Assembly (NCBI GenBank): GCA_036396535.1 | Contig: DASWKR010000051.1 | Location: forward strand, 1-64,000 | Direction of reading: 5' to 3' | DNA from: Acidimicrobiia bacterium | Lineage (GTDB): Bacteria > Actinomycetota > Acidimicrobiia > Spongiisociales > UBA5794 | Length of the DNA: 64,000 nt | In this document: positions 35,512 to 44,448 of the stretch, in pieces | Layout of the letters: every line of letters starts with the position of its first letter | How positions within the stretch are numbered: the stretch's first letter is position 1 | Translations under genes and position numbers: made by a program | Notes under the pieces: generated by a model | The model's input: the letters and a program-made list of their open reading frames with translations, nothing else | The model's database searches: none | Told to the model about the DNA's origin: nothing

Positions 35512-36492
35512 TCAGCCCTCGAGAATCCGATCGATCACACGCATGTTCGCCACCGCGTCCATGGGTGACACAGGCACCTCTGCGCCGTCGAGGATCGCCT
35601 GGGCGAACTTCTCGGCTTCGATCGCGTAGGCGTCGGCGGGAGGGAACGTCACGGTCTCCGTCGAGGGCGCAACCGGGGGGTCGCCCCCTGCCGACACGAA
35701 GACCCGGGTGGGGCGGTCGGGAGGGATGTTGAACGGGATCTCGATCTCGATGCGGCCCTGCGTGCCGAAGATGTACACCCGCTGGTAGTCCTCGGCACGG
35801 ATCGAGCACGTGAAGGCCGATTGGCCTCCGTCTGGGAAGGCGAGGATGACAGACGTGACGACGTCGACGCCCATCACGGGGTCCCGCCTCACGATCGACT
35901 CGACGACGTCGGGCTCGGCGCCGAAGAGCAGCCGGGACAGGTTGATGCAGTAGCAGCCGATGTCCATGAGCGCCCCGCCTCCGTGCTCGAGCCGGTTGCG
36001 GATGTTGGCCGCGTCGTCGTTGTGGTAGCTGAACCAAGTCTGCACTGCCTGGGGGCGTCCCACTGCTCCGTCGGCGACGAGTCGCACCGCCTCGACCCAA
36101 CTCGGGTGGTGCCGGTACATGAACGCCTCCATCAGCTTCACGCCGGCGGTCTCGCACGCATCCACCATCTCGGCCGCCTGTGCCGCGCTCATTGCCAGCG
36201 GCTTCTCGCACAGCACGTGCTTGCCGGAGGCGGCTGCTTTGATCGTCCATTCGGCGTGCATATCGTTCGGCAAGGGGATGTACACCGCGTCGACGTCGTC
36301 GGCGGCGAGCAGCGCCTCGTACGAACCGTAGAACGACGCGATTCCGAGCTCGGCTGCGGCAGACTCCGCCGCCGATGCGTCCCTGGAGGCGATGGCGACG
36401 ACTTCACAGTTGCCGGCGCGTTGGATCGCCGGGGTCACCTTCCGCATACCTATGCCGGCAGTGCTCAACACGCCCCAGCGCACAATCGTCAT
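35512..36492 (-). CDS. Gfo/Idh/MocA-family NAD(P)-dependent sugar dehydrogenase
   Basis: A 326-residue oxidoreductase with the N-terminal Rossmann fold ([19 protein letters not shown]), the EKPLA motif whose lysine is catalytic, and a C-terminal substrate domain with [21 protein letters not shown]. The pattern resembles the dimeric dihydrodiol dehydrogenase/D-xylose dehydrogenase branch of the family. Convergent with the sugar importer (10-nt gap). With a xylose-type importer next door, sugar oxidation is plausible, giving an oxidative route parallel to xylulokinase. Exact substrate is not determined by sequence. Confidence 0.85.
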   Translation of the reverse strand: MTIVRWGVLSTAGIGMRKVTPAIQRAGNCEVVAIASRDASAAESAAAELGIASFYGSYEALLAADDVDAVYIPLPNDMHAEWTIKAAASGKHVLCEKPLAMSAAQAAEMVDACETAGVKLMEAFMYRHHPSWVEAVRLVADGAVGRPQAVQTWFSYHNDDAANIRNRLEHGGGALMDIGCYCINLSRLLFGAEPDVVESIVRRDPVMGVDVVTSVILAFPDGGQSAFTCSIRAEDYQRVYIFGTQGRIEIEIPFNIPPDRPTRVFVSAGGDPPVAPSTETVTFPPADAYAIEAEKFAQAILDGAEVPVSPMDAVANMRVIDRILEG

Positions 36493-36560
36493 GCCGCTCC
36501 TCCCACCGCGACGCAGCGGTCGTCGAGTCGGGACTCTACGGCGCGTTCAACTCCCAGCGC

Positions 36561-37040
36561 TCAATGCCCAGCGCCCAGCCGGGGAAGGAAGGAGGGAGTC
36601 ACCTCACGGTATCCGGCATACCCGGGGAAGGCCTCCACGAGCCTCGCCTCCTCCCAGCGCGCTTTGAAGGCGAGGAGGACGACGAGGCATCCGCAGGCGC
36701 CGAGGGAGGCGAACGAGCCGAGTGCGAGCGCGCCGCCTCCCGCCTGGAGCGCGACGGCGCTGTACATCGGATGGCGCATGAACCGATACGGGCCGGTCGT
36801 GACCAACTCCACCTTGCCGTTCGGCAATGGCGTGGCGGTGAGCCCATCGCCGAGGTGGCGCGCCGCCCAGACGGCGAGCAGCACGCCGAACGCGGCGATC
36901 ACCAGTCCGACGCCTCGGACCGTCGGGCTCATGTCGAACCTGACGAAGGGAGCCGCCAGGACGACCGCGGCGAGCAGCGCGAACTGGCCCGCCACGAGTG
37001 CCCAGCCGGTGCGCCGTTGATGCTTCGATGCGCCCTTCAT
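36561..37040 (-). CDS. isoprenylcysteine carboxyl methyltransferase-like membrane protein
   Basis: About 159 residues with four or five membrane segments and the family's C-terminal signature GPYRFMRHPMYSAVALQ, followed by ARWEEARLVEAFPGYAGYREVTPSFLP. These proteins are membrane methyltransferases using S-adenosylmethionine; bacterial substrates are mostly unknown (phospholipids or small acceptors). ATG 37040 has GGAGG 11 nt upstream. An alternative GTG at 37094 would overlap the stop of the upstream amine-oxidase remnant as GTGA, hinting that the two genes were once an operon. Confidence 0.8.
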   Translation of the reverse strand: MKGASKHQRRTGWALVAGQFALLAAVVLAAPFVRFDMSPTVRGVGLVIAAFGVLLAVWAARHLGDGLTATPLPNGKVELVTTGPYRFMRHPMYSAVALQAGGGALALGSFASLGACGCLVVLLAFKARWEEARLVEAFPGYAGYREVTPSFLPRLGAGH

Positions 37041-37090
37041 GCTGCGAACGTCCTCCGTCGGTGCTGCCGAGGGTACGAGGTGGGAAGGCG

Positions 37091-37282
37091 TCACGCTCTC
37101 ACGATCTCTTCGACTGCCCGCGGGCTCGACGAGATGGCGCCGTGGATCCAGCCGGGGTCGGTCGAGGCGTGCTCACCGGCGAAGTGGACGACGCCGTCGT
37201 GGCGGATCGTATCGGCGAACAGCCGCGAATGGTCGCCGGGCCCCGGCTCACAAGACGATCCGCCGGTTCTTGACTCGAGCAC
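37091..37282 (-). pseudogene. C-terminal remnant of a flavin amine oxidase
   Basis: A short open frame encodes GSSCEPGPGDHSRLF, then VVHFAGEHASTDPGWIHGA and AVEEIVRA with a stop at 37091-37093. This is the C-terminal flavin-binding signature of monoamine-oxidase-type flavoproteins (FAGEH followed by a GAxxSG helix). Only about 60 residues of an expected 450 remain. No FAD-binding N-terminal domain is found upstream; instead a good plus-strand promoter begins at 37271. The fragment has no convincing start. It is best read as the surviving tail of a deleted gene. Confidence 0.7.
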
Positions 37283-37299
37283 TCATCTGGCATATCTTT
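37271..37299 (+). promoter_or_regulatory. strong sigma-70-like promoter
   Basis: TTGACT (37271-37276), a 17-bp spacer and TATCTT (37294-37299) form one of the best promoter matches in the window. It points toward the membrane protein gene beginning near 37367. It sits exactly where the amine-oxidase remnant loses its reading frame, suggesting the junction of a rearrangement. Confidence 0.5.
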
Positions 37300-37366
37300 C
37301 AAGGAGCGGATCAGGTCGCAATGGACGCAAACCGATGGCGGACTTGGATCTGGGAGCTGTTGACGA

Positions 37367-37906
37367 GTGACCACCGGCGCCAGGAGCATCGGAGACGAGC
37401 CCGTGTCGGCTGAATCTCAGGCGGTTTGGGATGCCGAGGCAGGTCGAGCGCGACGTGTCCTCGGCGGCGTCGCGACTCGGTGGGCGCTACGCGTCGTCGC
37501 GGGTACGGGGGTCACGGTGGCCTTGATCTGGATCGTGTTCCCAAGAGCAACCGACCTGGCTCGTGCCACGAATCCAACCCGAGGGCGGGCCGACCTCTGG
37601 TGGGCCGCGATGGCGCTGGTGGCGTCGGGGCTGGCGATCGGCGCCGTCGTGCTCCTCAGGAATCTCCATCCACTGATCGGCGGCATCCCTGCGGCAGTGA
37701 TCTTGGTGGGCGAGAGCCTTCTTCTCGCTGGGACCGAGCCGCCATGGTGGTTATCCACACTGACGGACAGACTCCTCTCCTCCTTCGGTGCCATGCCGTT
37801 CGTCGTAGCAGGCGTCCTCGGATACCACTGCATCCACTCGGCGATTGCGAGATCCCGCCCAGACCTCTCCTCTCGAGAAGCGGTGTCGGGTATCAAAGGC
37901 CGGTGA
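37367..37906 (+). CDS. small membrane protein of unknown function
   Basis: Up to 179 residues with four predicted membrane segments: WALRVVAGTGVTVALIWIVF, LWWAAMALVASGLAIGAVVLL, PLIGGIPAAVILVGESLLLAG and FGAMPFVVAGVLGYHCIHSAI. No family recognised. The start may be GTG 37367 or GTG 37406, which has GGAG 8 nt upstream. A good promoter lies 70-95 bp upstream. Convergent with the hybrid kinase gene; 85 bp separate the stops. Confidence 0.65.
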   Translation: MTTGARSIGDEPVSAESQAVWDAEAGRARRVLGGVATRWALRVVAGTGVTVALIWIVFPRATDLARATNPTRGRADLWWAAMALVASGLAIGAVVLLRNLHPLIGGIPAAVILVGESLLLAGTEPPWWLSTLTDRLLSSFGAMPFVVAGVLGYHCIHSAIARSRPDLSSREAVSGIKGR

Positions 37907-37991
37907 GAAGATCCACGGCCGGGTTCCGTACATGCGAGTCGCTCCCTCGGGGTAACGCACGCCAACCGGTCCCATCAATGCTCGGCGCGGT

Positions 37992-39923
37992 CTAGCCGGA
38001 CGCTCCCAGGATGCCGTCGAGCACGTCGAGGAAGCCCGGGACGTCGAGGGGCTTCGTGAGATAGGCGGCCGCCCCCGAGGCGATGAGCCGCTGGACTTGG
38101 CCGGGTGTGGCGTCGGCTGTGATGATGACGATTGGGACGTCCCGCGTGGCAGGATCGCTGCGCAGGCGAGCGAGCACTTCCTCGCCCTTCATGTCCGGCA
38201 GGTGGAGATCGAGGAGCACGAGGTCCAGCGCATGGGTCTGGGCGAGTTCCAGGCCGAGGCTTCCTTGCATCGCAGACAGCATCCTCACGTTCGGCCGGTA
38301 CTCGAGGACCCGCTCGATCAGCCGCAGGTTCGAGAGGTTGTCCTCGATGTAGAGAATCGTCCCGGCAGGTCGGGACCCCTTGGCTTCGACCGAACCCTCG
38401 AGGGCGTCGTGGAGGCCTTCCTCGGGGCCGTCCACCAGGGGGAGATCGAACGCGAATGTCGAACCCTCCCCGGCGACGCTCTCGAGGGTGATGGTGCCGC
38501 CCATGGCCTCGACGAGGCCCTTCGTGAGGGCGAGGCCGAGCCCCGTGCCGGGCACCGACGCCTCATCGACACCGAGCCGATCGAACGGGAGAAAGATCCT
38601 GTCGACGAACGACTCGGCGATGCCGGCCCCGGTGTCGCTGATGGAGATCCTCACCCTGTGGTCCGGGAGCCTCTCACAGTCGATGATGACCGATCCCCCG
38701 GGACGGTTGTACTTGACGGCGTTCGACATCAGATTGAGGAGGACCTGGCGCAAACGCTGCCGATCCGCCAGCACGTGGAGGTTCCGGCACCCCGACCGCT
38801 CCTCGAAGCCGATCGTCCGGTCGCCGGCCAGCGGCGCAACGAGTTGGATCACCTCTGAGAGGGCCGAATCGACGTCGACCGCCTCGGGTGACACCGCGAG
38901 GCGACCCGTCTCGATTCTCGAGATGTCGAGCACCTCGTCGATGAGGTCGAGCAGGTGGCGCCCTGCCCTCATGATCTGGCGGAGCGCCTCCTCCTGGCGA
39001 ACGCTGAGGCGCTGCATCTCGAGGAGCTGCCCGAATCCGAGGATCGCGTTGAGAGGCGTTCGCAGCTCGTGGCTCATTCGTGAGAGGAAGTCGCTCTTGG
39101 CCATGTTGGCCCGCTCGGCCTCCTGCTTCGCCTGCTCAGTCTCCTTCTTGGCTCTGGCGCGCTCCGTGATGTCTCGCACCGCGGCCGTGACGAGCAGGCC
39201 CGACTCGGTGTAGAGCGGGCTGAGGCTTATCTCGACCGGGAACTCCGAACCGTCCTTTCGCAGTGCAAACAGCTCGAGATCGACGCCCATGGCCCGCGGG
39301 CTCGGATCCGAGATGAACCTCGTTCGGTGCTCGACGTGAACATCCGAGAAACGGTCGGGGACGAGCGTTTCGACCGGCCGACCGATCAGCTCATCACGGG
39401 GGTAGCCGAACATTTTCTCGCTCTGAGCGTTCATCAGCACAACCCGTCCCTGGTCGTCGACGATGACGATCGCGTCGGGAGCCGCCTCGAGCAAGCCGCG
39501 GAAGAGCTGCTCGGAGCGTCTCCGCTCCGTGACGTCGCGCACGGCCGCCACCACCAGAGATCCCATGTCCGTCTCGAGCGGGCTGAGGCTGATCTCCACC
39601 GGAAACTCGGAGCCGTCCTTGCGCACCGCGAACAGGTCGAGGCCCAGCCCCATCGATCGAGTGTGGGGGTCGGCTGCGAATAGAGAACGATGGGAAACGT
39701 GTGTCTCGCCGAATCGTAAGGGGATCAGGGTCTCAACGGGCGAGCCGATCAGCTCGGAGCGCTTGTAGCCGAACAGGCGCTCCGCTTGGGCGTTGACGAC
39801 AACGATCATCCCGTGGTCGTCGACGATCACGAAGGCGTCGGGGGCCGACTCGATGATGGAGATGCCGGCCGCCTCGACGGCTGCGAACAGGGCGGGATCC
39901 ATCCCGGCGTCACTGACGCTCAC
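37992..39923 (-). CDS. hybrid sensor histidine kinase (PAS-PAS-HisKA-HATPase-REC)
   Basis: A 643-residue cytoplasmic kinase. Two closely similar PAS domains (about 17-125 and 140-250) both contain a SAPDAFVIVDDHG/AAPDAIVIVDDQG start and GSEFPVEISLSPL. A short coiled coil precedes HisKA with the phospho-acceptor SRMSHELRTPLNAILG (about 279-293), then HATPase (NLMSNAVKYN near 400, DTGAGI, GTGLGLALTKGLVEAMGG). A C-terminal receiver has LYIEDN, phospho-acceptor LLDLHLP (about 569) and TKPLD. No membrane segment, so it senses a cytoplasmic signal, probably bound by the PAS domains. The GTG start overlaps the GGDEF-EAL stop (GTGA), linking phosphorelay and c-di-GMP signalling in one operon. Confidence 0.93.
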   Translation of the reverse strand: MSVSDAGMDPALFAAVEAAGISIIESAPDAFVIVDDHGMIVVVNAQAERLFGYKRSELIGSPVETLIPLRFGETHVSHRSLFAADPHTRSMGLGLDLFAVRKDGSEFPVEISLSPLETDMGSLVVAAVRDVTERRRSEQLFRGLLEAAPDAIVIVDDQGRVVLMNAQSEKMFGYPRDELIGRPVETLVPDRFSDVHVEHRTRFISDPSPRAMGVDLELFALRKDGSEFPVEISLSPLYTESGLLVTAAVRDITERARAKKETEQAKQEAERANMAKSDFLSRMSHELRTPLNAILGFGQLLEMQRLSVRQEEALRQIMRAGRHLLDLIDEVLDISRIETGRLAVSPEAVDVDSALSEVIQLVAPLAGDRTIGFEERSGCRNLHVLADRQRLRQVLLNLMSNAVKYNRPGGSVIIDCERLPDHRVRISISDTGAGIAESFVDRIFLPFDRLGVDEASVPGTGLGLALTKGLVEAMGGTITLESVAGEGSTFAFDLPLVDGPEEGLHDALEGSVEAKGSRPAGTILYIEDNLSNLRLIERVLEYRPNVRMLSAMQGSLGLELAQTHALDLVLLDLHLPDMKGEEVLARLRSDPATRDVPIVIITADATPGQVQRLIASGAAAYLTKPLDVPGFLDVLDGILGASG

Positions 39924-41680
39924 GTCGCCTCCCACGTTGCGAGTGAACTGGCATGATCTCCGGCGAACACGAGGGCGTCGACCATCTGTGGTGGTCCCGA
40001 TGGAGCGAAGAGGAATCCTTGGGCGTAGTCGCATGCCAGCCCCACGAGCCCTCGAAGCTGACCTCGGGTCTCCACTCCCTCCGCGATCACCGACATACCG
40101 AGGGCGTGCGCCAGCTCGATGATGGCGCGCACGATCGCCGCCATGTCCGCGGCGGTCTCGAAGTCCTCGACGAACGACTTGTCGATCTTCACGAAATCGA
40201 CCGGGAGGCGTCCCAGGTACGAGAGCGAGGAGTACCCGGTCCCGAAGTCGTCGAGCCCGACCATCATCCCGGCGCGTCGCAGATCGCCGAGAGCGGCCAC
40301 GACGGCGCTGGAGCCATCGACGAGGGCGTGCTCCGTGATCTCGAGGTGGAGGCTGGCGGCCGGCACGTTGCGCGCTGCCAGCAATCGTGTCACCGAGTCG
40401 GCGAAGCCTCGCTCCTCGAGATCCGTCGCCGTCACGTTTATCGCCACCCCGCCGAACCCGCTTCCCGCCAGGCGCTCGTTCCAAGCCGCCGCCTGCTTCA
40501 CCACCGATTCGCGGACGAGGCCGTCGATGCTCTGCAACAGTCCGGTCTCCGCGGCGACCTGGAGGAACGATTCGGGCAGAAGGAGAGTCTCTTGGTCGCG
40601 GATCCGCACCAAGGCCTCGGTCCTCACGACGCGCCCGGTCGCCAGGTCGACGATCGGCTGGTACTCGACGACGACACGCCGCTCGGCGATCGCCGATCGG
40701 AGCATTCGCTCGGTCCCGAGGCGACCGATGGCCTTCGTCCTCAGCTCTTCGTCGAAGACCTCATAGCGGTTCCTGCCACGCTCCTTGGCCCGGTACAACG
40801 CCAGGTTGGCCTCGCGAAGCAGCTCTTCAGCGCCATAGCGCGAGTCGACTGTTGCGGTCATGCCGGCGCTCACCGACGTCACGACCTCCTCGAAGCCAAA
40901 ACGGTGCGGGACCCGACAGGCAGCCAGGAGCCGCTCACATAGCGCCACGGCCGCCCTCTCGTCCTCGATGCCTTCGACGACCATCACGAACTCGTCTCCA
41001 CCGACGCGGGCGAGCGTATCGTCGATCGTGATGCAGGCCGTCAGCCTGGCTGCGGTGTTCAAGAGGACCCGGTCGCCGATCTCGTGCCCCATCGACAGGT
41101 TCACCATGCTGAAACGGTCGAGGTCGATGCAGATGACTGCTAGCACTCCCGTCGACGTGCGGAGCCGCCGAATGCCGTTCGCCATCCTGTCCATGAGCAG
41201 GGACCGGCTCGCCAGGCCGGTGAGCGGATCGATCGAAGAGCCGCGGCGTGGATCCAGGGCCTGCTCCTCGCGGACCTCGACCGTCCTGAGGCTCGACACG
41301 AACACGGGCTGCTCGTACCCCTCGACGCGTCGTGACCTGTCCTCGATCCACATGTACGAGCCGTCGCCACGCCGGAACCGGTAGATCGACGTGACGACGC
41401 TTCCCAGGTCCGGCACGTCGTTGCGACCGGCGATGGCGCCGAGATCGTCGGGATGGACGAAATCGACGCGAGCCCGGCCGTGGAGCTCGGCAGCGTCGTG
41501 GCCGAGAGTGCGAACCCCGGCAGGCGTCACGTATCGGTAAACCCCGTCGGAAGTCGCCACCACCCCAGTCCCAGGGTGACTGGAAGCGACGGCTCGATAG
41601 TCGATGCCTCCCGATGCAACCATCGTCAGCGGCATCCGCGTGTCATCCGTGACCCCCCGGCCGGCGACGGCTCTGGTCAT
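39920..41680 (-). CDS. PAS-GGDEF-EAL protein, c-di-GMP synthesis and breakdown
   Basis: A 586-residue protein: PAS-like domain about 29-130 (DGVYRYVTPAGVRTLGHDAAEL ... RRGDGSYMWIEDRSR), GGDEF domain about 150-310 with intact VGGDEF (near 225), and EAL domain about 325-565 with intact EALVRI, DDFGTGYSSL and VIAEGVET. Both active-site motifs are preserved, so it may make or destroy cyclic di-GMP depending on the PAS signal. It has no membrane segment. It is the upstream partner of the hybrid kinase. The ribosome site before ATG 41680 is weak; ATG 41635 is an alternative. Confidence 0.94.
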   Translation of the reverse strand: MTRAVAGRGVTDDTRMPLTMVASGGIDYRAVASSHPGTGVVATSDGVYRYVTPAGVRTLGHDAAELHGRARVDFVHPDDLGAIAGRNDVPDLGSVVTSIYRFRRGDGSYMWIEDRSRRVEGYEQPVFVSSLRTVEVREEQALDPRRGSSIDPLTGLASRSLLMDRMANGIRRLRTSTGVLAVICIDLDRFSMVNLSMGHEIGDRVLLNTAARLTACITIDDTLARVGGDEFVMVVEGIEDERAAVALCERLLAACRVPHRFGFEEVVTSVSAGMTATVDSRYGAEELLREANLALYRAKERGRNRYEVFDEELRTKAIGRLGTERMLRSAIAERRVVVEYQPIVDLATGRVVRTEALVRIRDQETLLLPESFLQVAAETGLLQSIDGLVRESVVKQAAAWNERLAGSGFGGVAINVTATDLEERGFADSVTRLLAARNVPAASLHLEITEHALVDGSSAVVAALGDLRRAGMMVGLDDFGTGYSSLSYLGRLPVDFVKIDKSFVEDFETAADMAAIVRAIIELAHALGMSVIAEGVETRGQLRGLVGLACDYAQGFLFAPSGPPQMVDALVFAGDHASSLATWEAT

Positions 41681-41817
41681 GTGTCAGTCTACGGCAGCCG
41701 AAGCGGTTGAGGCAGAACCTCCCAAATGACGGCTGCCGCTTGCCGAGACGGCTTGTCATGCGGCGCTCAACCACAACGGCCATCCGGACGATGAATCCAG
41801 GGAGAATCAGGAGGTCC

Positions 41818-43050
41818 ATGCAGTCGCTCACGGATGCAACGGTGCTCGTCGTCGACGACGACCCCGGCTCGCTCGCGCTGTGCGAGCAGGTCCTCACCAC
41901 CGCCGGCTATCGCAACCTGCTCCTGTACACCGACCCCCGGGCCGCCCTGGCCGAGGTCGACCCGCTTGCGATCGATCTGGTGATCGCCGACCTGCAGATG
42001 CCGGAGATCGACGGGCTCCGCCTGGTGGGCACGCTACGAGGCGCGGTTCCCGAAGACTCCTTCCTGCCTGTGCTCGTCGTCACGGCGGACGCGACCACGG
42101 CGACCAGGCGAACGGCGCTCGGGCTCGGAGCGGACGACTTCCTCACGAAGCCGATCGACGTCATCGAGATGACGCTGCGCGTCGGGCACCTTCTTCGTCT
42201 ACGTTCCCTGCACCGCGCCCTCTACGACTCCCGATTCGAGCTCGCGGCCGAGGTGGAGGCGAGGACGGAGGAGCTGCAGACAGCGCTCGGACGGCTCGAG
42301 AACGTCGTCAAGGCCAAGGACGTCTTCATCGCAAGTGTGAGCCACGAGCTGCGGACTCCGCTCACCGCGGTGCTCGGCTACGCCAGCGAGCTCGCAGACC
42401 GAGCCGGTGACGTCGACACGACGGAGGTCGTGGAAGCCGCCAAAGTCATCGCGGAGCAGGCGATGGACCTCTCGGCGATCATCGACGACCTCATGGTGGC
42501 GGCACGCTCCGACATCAACGCAGTGACGGTCGTCGACGAGCCCGTCGACATGACCAAGGAGCTCGGGGCGGTGATCCACGGGCTACGCGAGGACGACCGC
42601 GCCAGGATCCACCAGCCGACGGAACATCTCACGGTGCGCGGCGACCGTTTGCGGATTCGCCAGATCCTCCGCAACCTGCTGATGAACGGCCTGCGGCACG
42701 GGGGGGACACCATCTCGATCGAGCTCGAGACGTCGAATGGCGTCGGCGCAGTGACGGTGGTCGACGACGGACCGGGAATGTCGGCCGAGGTGAGGGACCG
42801 CCTGTTCGAGCCGTACTTCAACGCCAGCAGCGATGCCAGCCAACCGGCGTCGATCGGACTCGGTCTGACCGTGTCACGCTTCCTCGCCCGCCTGATGGGC
42901 GGCGACCTCACTGTCGTACCGCACCCCGGCGGCACTGCATTCCAGTTGACGTTGGCCACGGCTACCCCTGCCGAATTTGGCGCAGTCGCCCGGTCCGGCT
43001 ACCGGGTGGAGCACTCCCAGCAACCGACCGGGCAGGTCAGGACGGGGTAG
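41818..43050 (+). CDS. receiver-histidine kinase (REC-HisKA-HATPase)
   Basis: A 410-residue protein with an N-terminal receiver (VLVVDDDPGS, phospho-acceptor LVIADLQMPEIDG about residue 60, LTKPID), a linking coiled coil (FELAAEVEARTEELQTALGRLENVVKAKD, key region), HisKA with ASVSHELRTPLTAVLG, and HATPase (RNLLMNGLRHGG, DDGPGM, GLGLTVSRFLA). The receiver-first layout means its kinase activity is probably set by phosphotransfer from another kinase, and the hybrid kinase nearby is an obvious candidate. It is divergent from the PAS-GGDEF-EAL gene (137 bp). ATG 41818 has AGGAGG at slightly short spacing; ATG 41791 is possible. Confidence 0.92.
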   Translation: MQSLTDATVLVVDDDPGSLALCEQVLTTAGYRNLLLYTDPRAALAEVDPLAIDLVIADLQMPEIDGLRLVGTLRGAVPEDSFLPVLVVTADATTATRRTALGLGADDFLTKPIDVIEMTLRVGHLLRLRSLHRALYDSRFELAAEVEARTEELQTALGRLENVVKAKDVFIASVSHELRTPLTAVLGYASELADRAGDVDTTEVVEAAKVIAEQAMDLSAIIDDLMVAARSDINAVTVVDEPVDMTKELGAVIHGLREDDRARIHQPTEHLTVRGDRLRIRQILRNLLMNGLRHGGDTISIELETSNGVGAVTVVDDGPGMSAEVRDRLFEPYFNASSDASQPASIGLGLTVSRFLARLMGGDLTVVPHPGGTAFQLTLATATPAEFGAVARSGYRVEHSQQPTGQVRTG

Positions 43051-43174
43051 CAGCCGGATCGTCTCCGCGCCCCCGCAGCCGCGAGAGCGCTCGGCGCGAC
43101 TCCGCCGGCGGTCGGAGCTGTTTGATCGCTGCCAGATCGGGGTACACGGTCGGAGGCGGACGAGCGGAGGTCCC

Positions 43175-43696
43175 ATGCGAACCCACCATCCGGCAGCCGT
43201 AGCCGAGCGGACGAAGCAGATCGCACACCGTACCGATCGCGATCGCGCCCTCGATGATTCCGAAATCGTCGCTTCGGGTTATCGGCTCCAGCTGACTCTC
43301 GTCGACCTCATCGACCTGCAGATCCAGAGTCGCCATCTCAGATGGAACGTCGAGAGTCGCCCACTGCGGCACCGTCTCGAGATGCTCGACACGATTCTCG
43401 GTGCGTCGGCATCGATCGTCGCCGATCGTATGCAGCTCCTGGGCATCGCCCCGGACGCCAGAGTCGCGACCGCGTTCCAGGATCTCCTGTTCGATCCCCT
43501 GGCCGCCGGTCCCTTCGGAATCGAGGTCGTCGAGGCCGAACTGTCCGACCGGCTCGATCGCTTCCTGGCACGGTTGAGCGACTCGATCACGATCATCGCC
43601 GAGGACGAGCCGTCGGCGAGGCTTCTCAGTCAGGTCTGGCGCCGAACAACGACGTGGGCCGGCGAGAGCCGGCTCCAAGGTTCGTTCGTGACCTGA
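43175..43696 (+). CDS. Dps/ferritin-like protein with altered ferroxidase site
   Basis: A 173-residue four-helix protein of Dps shape: QLTLVDLIDLQIQSRHLRWNVESRPLRHRLEMLDTILGASASIVADRMQLLG (key positions). Compared with the Dps in this window (HVHWNV), the ligand histidine before Trp is arginine (RHLRWN), and the LHxxxD segment is altered. Iron oxidation may therefore be weak or absent. The N terminus is basic (RTHH...RTKQ), suiting DNA contact. ATG 43175 follows GGAGG by four bases. It lies 124 nt downstream of the receiver-kinase gene, same strand. Confidence 0.75.
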   Translation: MRTHHPAAVAERTKQIAHRTDRDRALDDSEIVASGYRLQLTLVDLIDLQIQSRHLRWNVESRPLRHRLEMLDTILGASASIVADRMQLLGIAPDARVATAFQDLLFDPLAAGPFGIEVVEAELSDRLDRFLARLSDSITIIAEDEPSARLLSQVWRRTTTWAGESRLQGSFVT

Positions 43697-44006
43697 GTCG
43701 CCGCCACAGGGCCTCACCGTGTGGTGCTCGATCCGCAGACGAGTCACCCGCATCGTGAACAACTCCTCCCATAGGTGCACCCGGACACGCTTCACAGCCG
43801 CGGTCAGCGATGTCCGGCCGACGGGCACGAAAGAGGAGGAGCCTGTGGTGCTCAGGAGCGCTGGGCGTTGCCGGCTGAGACCTGAGACGTGAGCTGAGGA
43901 ATTCGAGAACCTGAGACGGGTGATTCCGGCGCGGGACGCAGCTCCGCGGGCTCACCACCAACGTCCCCCGGCCGAGGTCGCTGACCCGGGAGGATGCTCC
44001 TGCCGG
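43697..44006. other. 310-bp interval without a recognisable gene
   Basis: No reading frame here looks coding on either strand. Short CTGAGAC words recur at about 43875-43920 without a clear unit. An AGGAGGAG sequence near 43835 precedes only a short frame. The segment separates the Dps-like gene from the convergent TrkA-N gene and may hold both 3' ends. Confidence 0.5.
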
Positions 44007-44441
44007 CTACCCCGCCGGTGGTCGCCCGAGTTCACCTGTTGTCGGCGTCCCGAGCCTGTGCTCGATGGCGTCCGACATGAGCTCTGGCTGGTCGACGAAA
44101 GGCACACCGAGCACCCGGTATGTCTCCTCCCGGGCCGGATCGGCGAGACGGGCTACGACCGTGGCGACGCCGAAGCACCGCGACGCGATGAGGGCGGCAA
44201 CGGCGTTCGCATTGTCCGAAGGCGTGGTGGCGACGAAGGCATCCGCAGACTCGATGCCGGCGCTTCGCATCACCGCAACGTCGTAAGCGAGCCCTTCGTG
44301 AGCTGTGCCCGCGAATCCGGTTCCGAGCCGATCGAAGGAGCCCTGCCGCACGTCGATCACGGAGACGTCGTGACCGCGATCCGCGAGCAACACCGAAAGG
44401 GCTGCGCCGACTCTCCCGCATCCTGCGACGACAATCCGCAT
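44007..44441 (-). CDS. orphan TrkA-N (RCK) NAD-binding protein
   Basis: A 144-residue single Rossmann domain: MRIVVAGCGRVGAALSVLLADRGHDVSVIDV binds NAD, and AFVATTPSDNANAVAALIA matches TrkA-N. Full TrkA regulators have a further TrkA-C domain, which is missing, and no Trk/Ktr pore gene is adjacent. It starts with ATG 44441 preceded by AGGAG and lies 7 nt after the preceding small gene, at the end of the kdp-direction cluster. It may act as a regulatory subunit for a potassium transporter encoded elsewhere. Confidence 0.82.
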   Translation of the reverse strand: MRIVVAGCGRVGAALSVLLADRGHDVSVIDVRQGSFDRLGTGFAGTAHEGLAYDVAVMRSAGIESADAFVATTPSDNANAVAALIASRCFGVATVVARLADPAREETYRVLGVPFVDQPELMSDAIEHRLGTPTTGELGRPPAG

Positions 44442-44448
44442 CTCCTGG

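Noticed and set aside
37321-37413. Short plus-strand frame of 30 codons starting MDANRWRTWIWELL
   Set aside because: It follows a good promoter, and its three tryptophans recall leader peptides, but no ribosome site, terminator pair or biosynthetic gene supports it.
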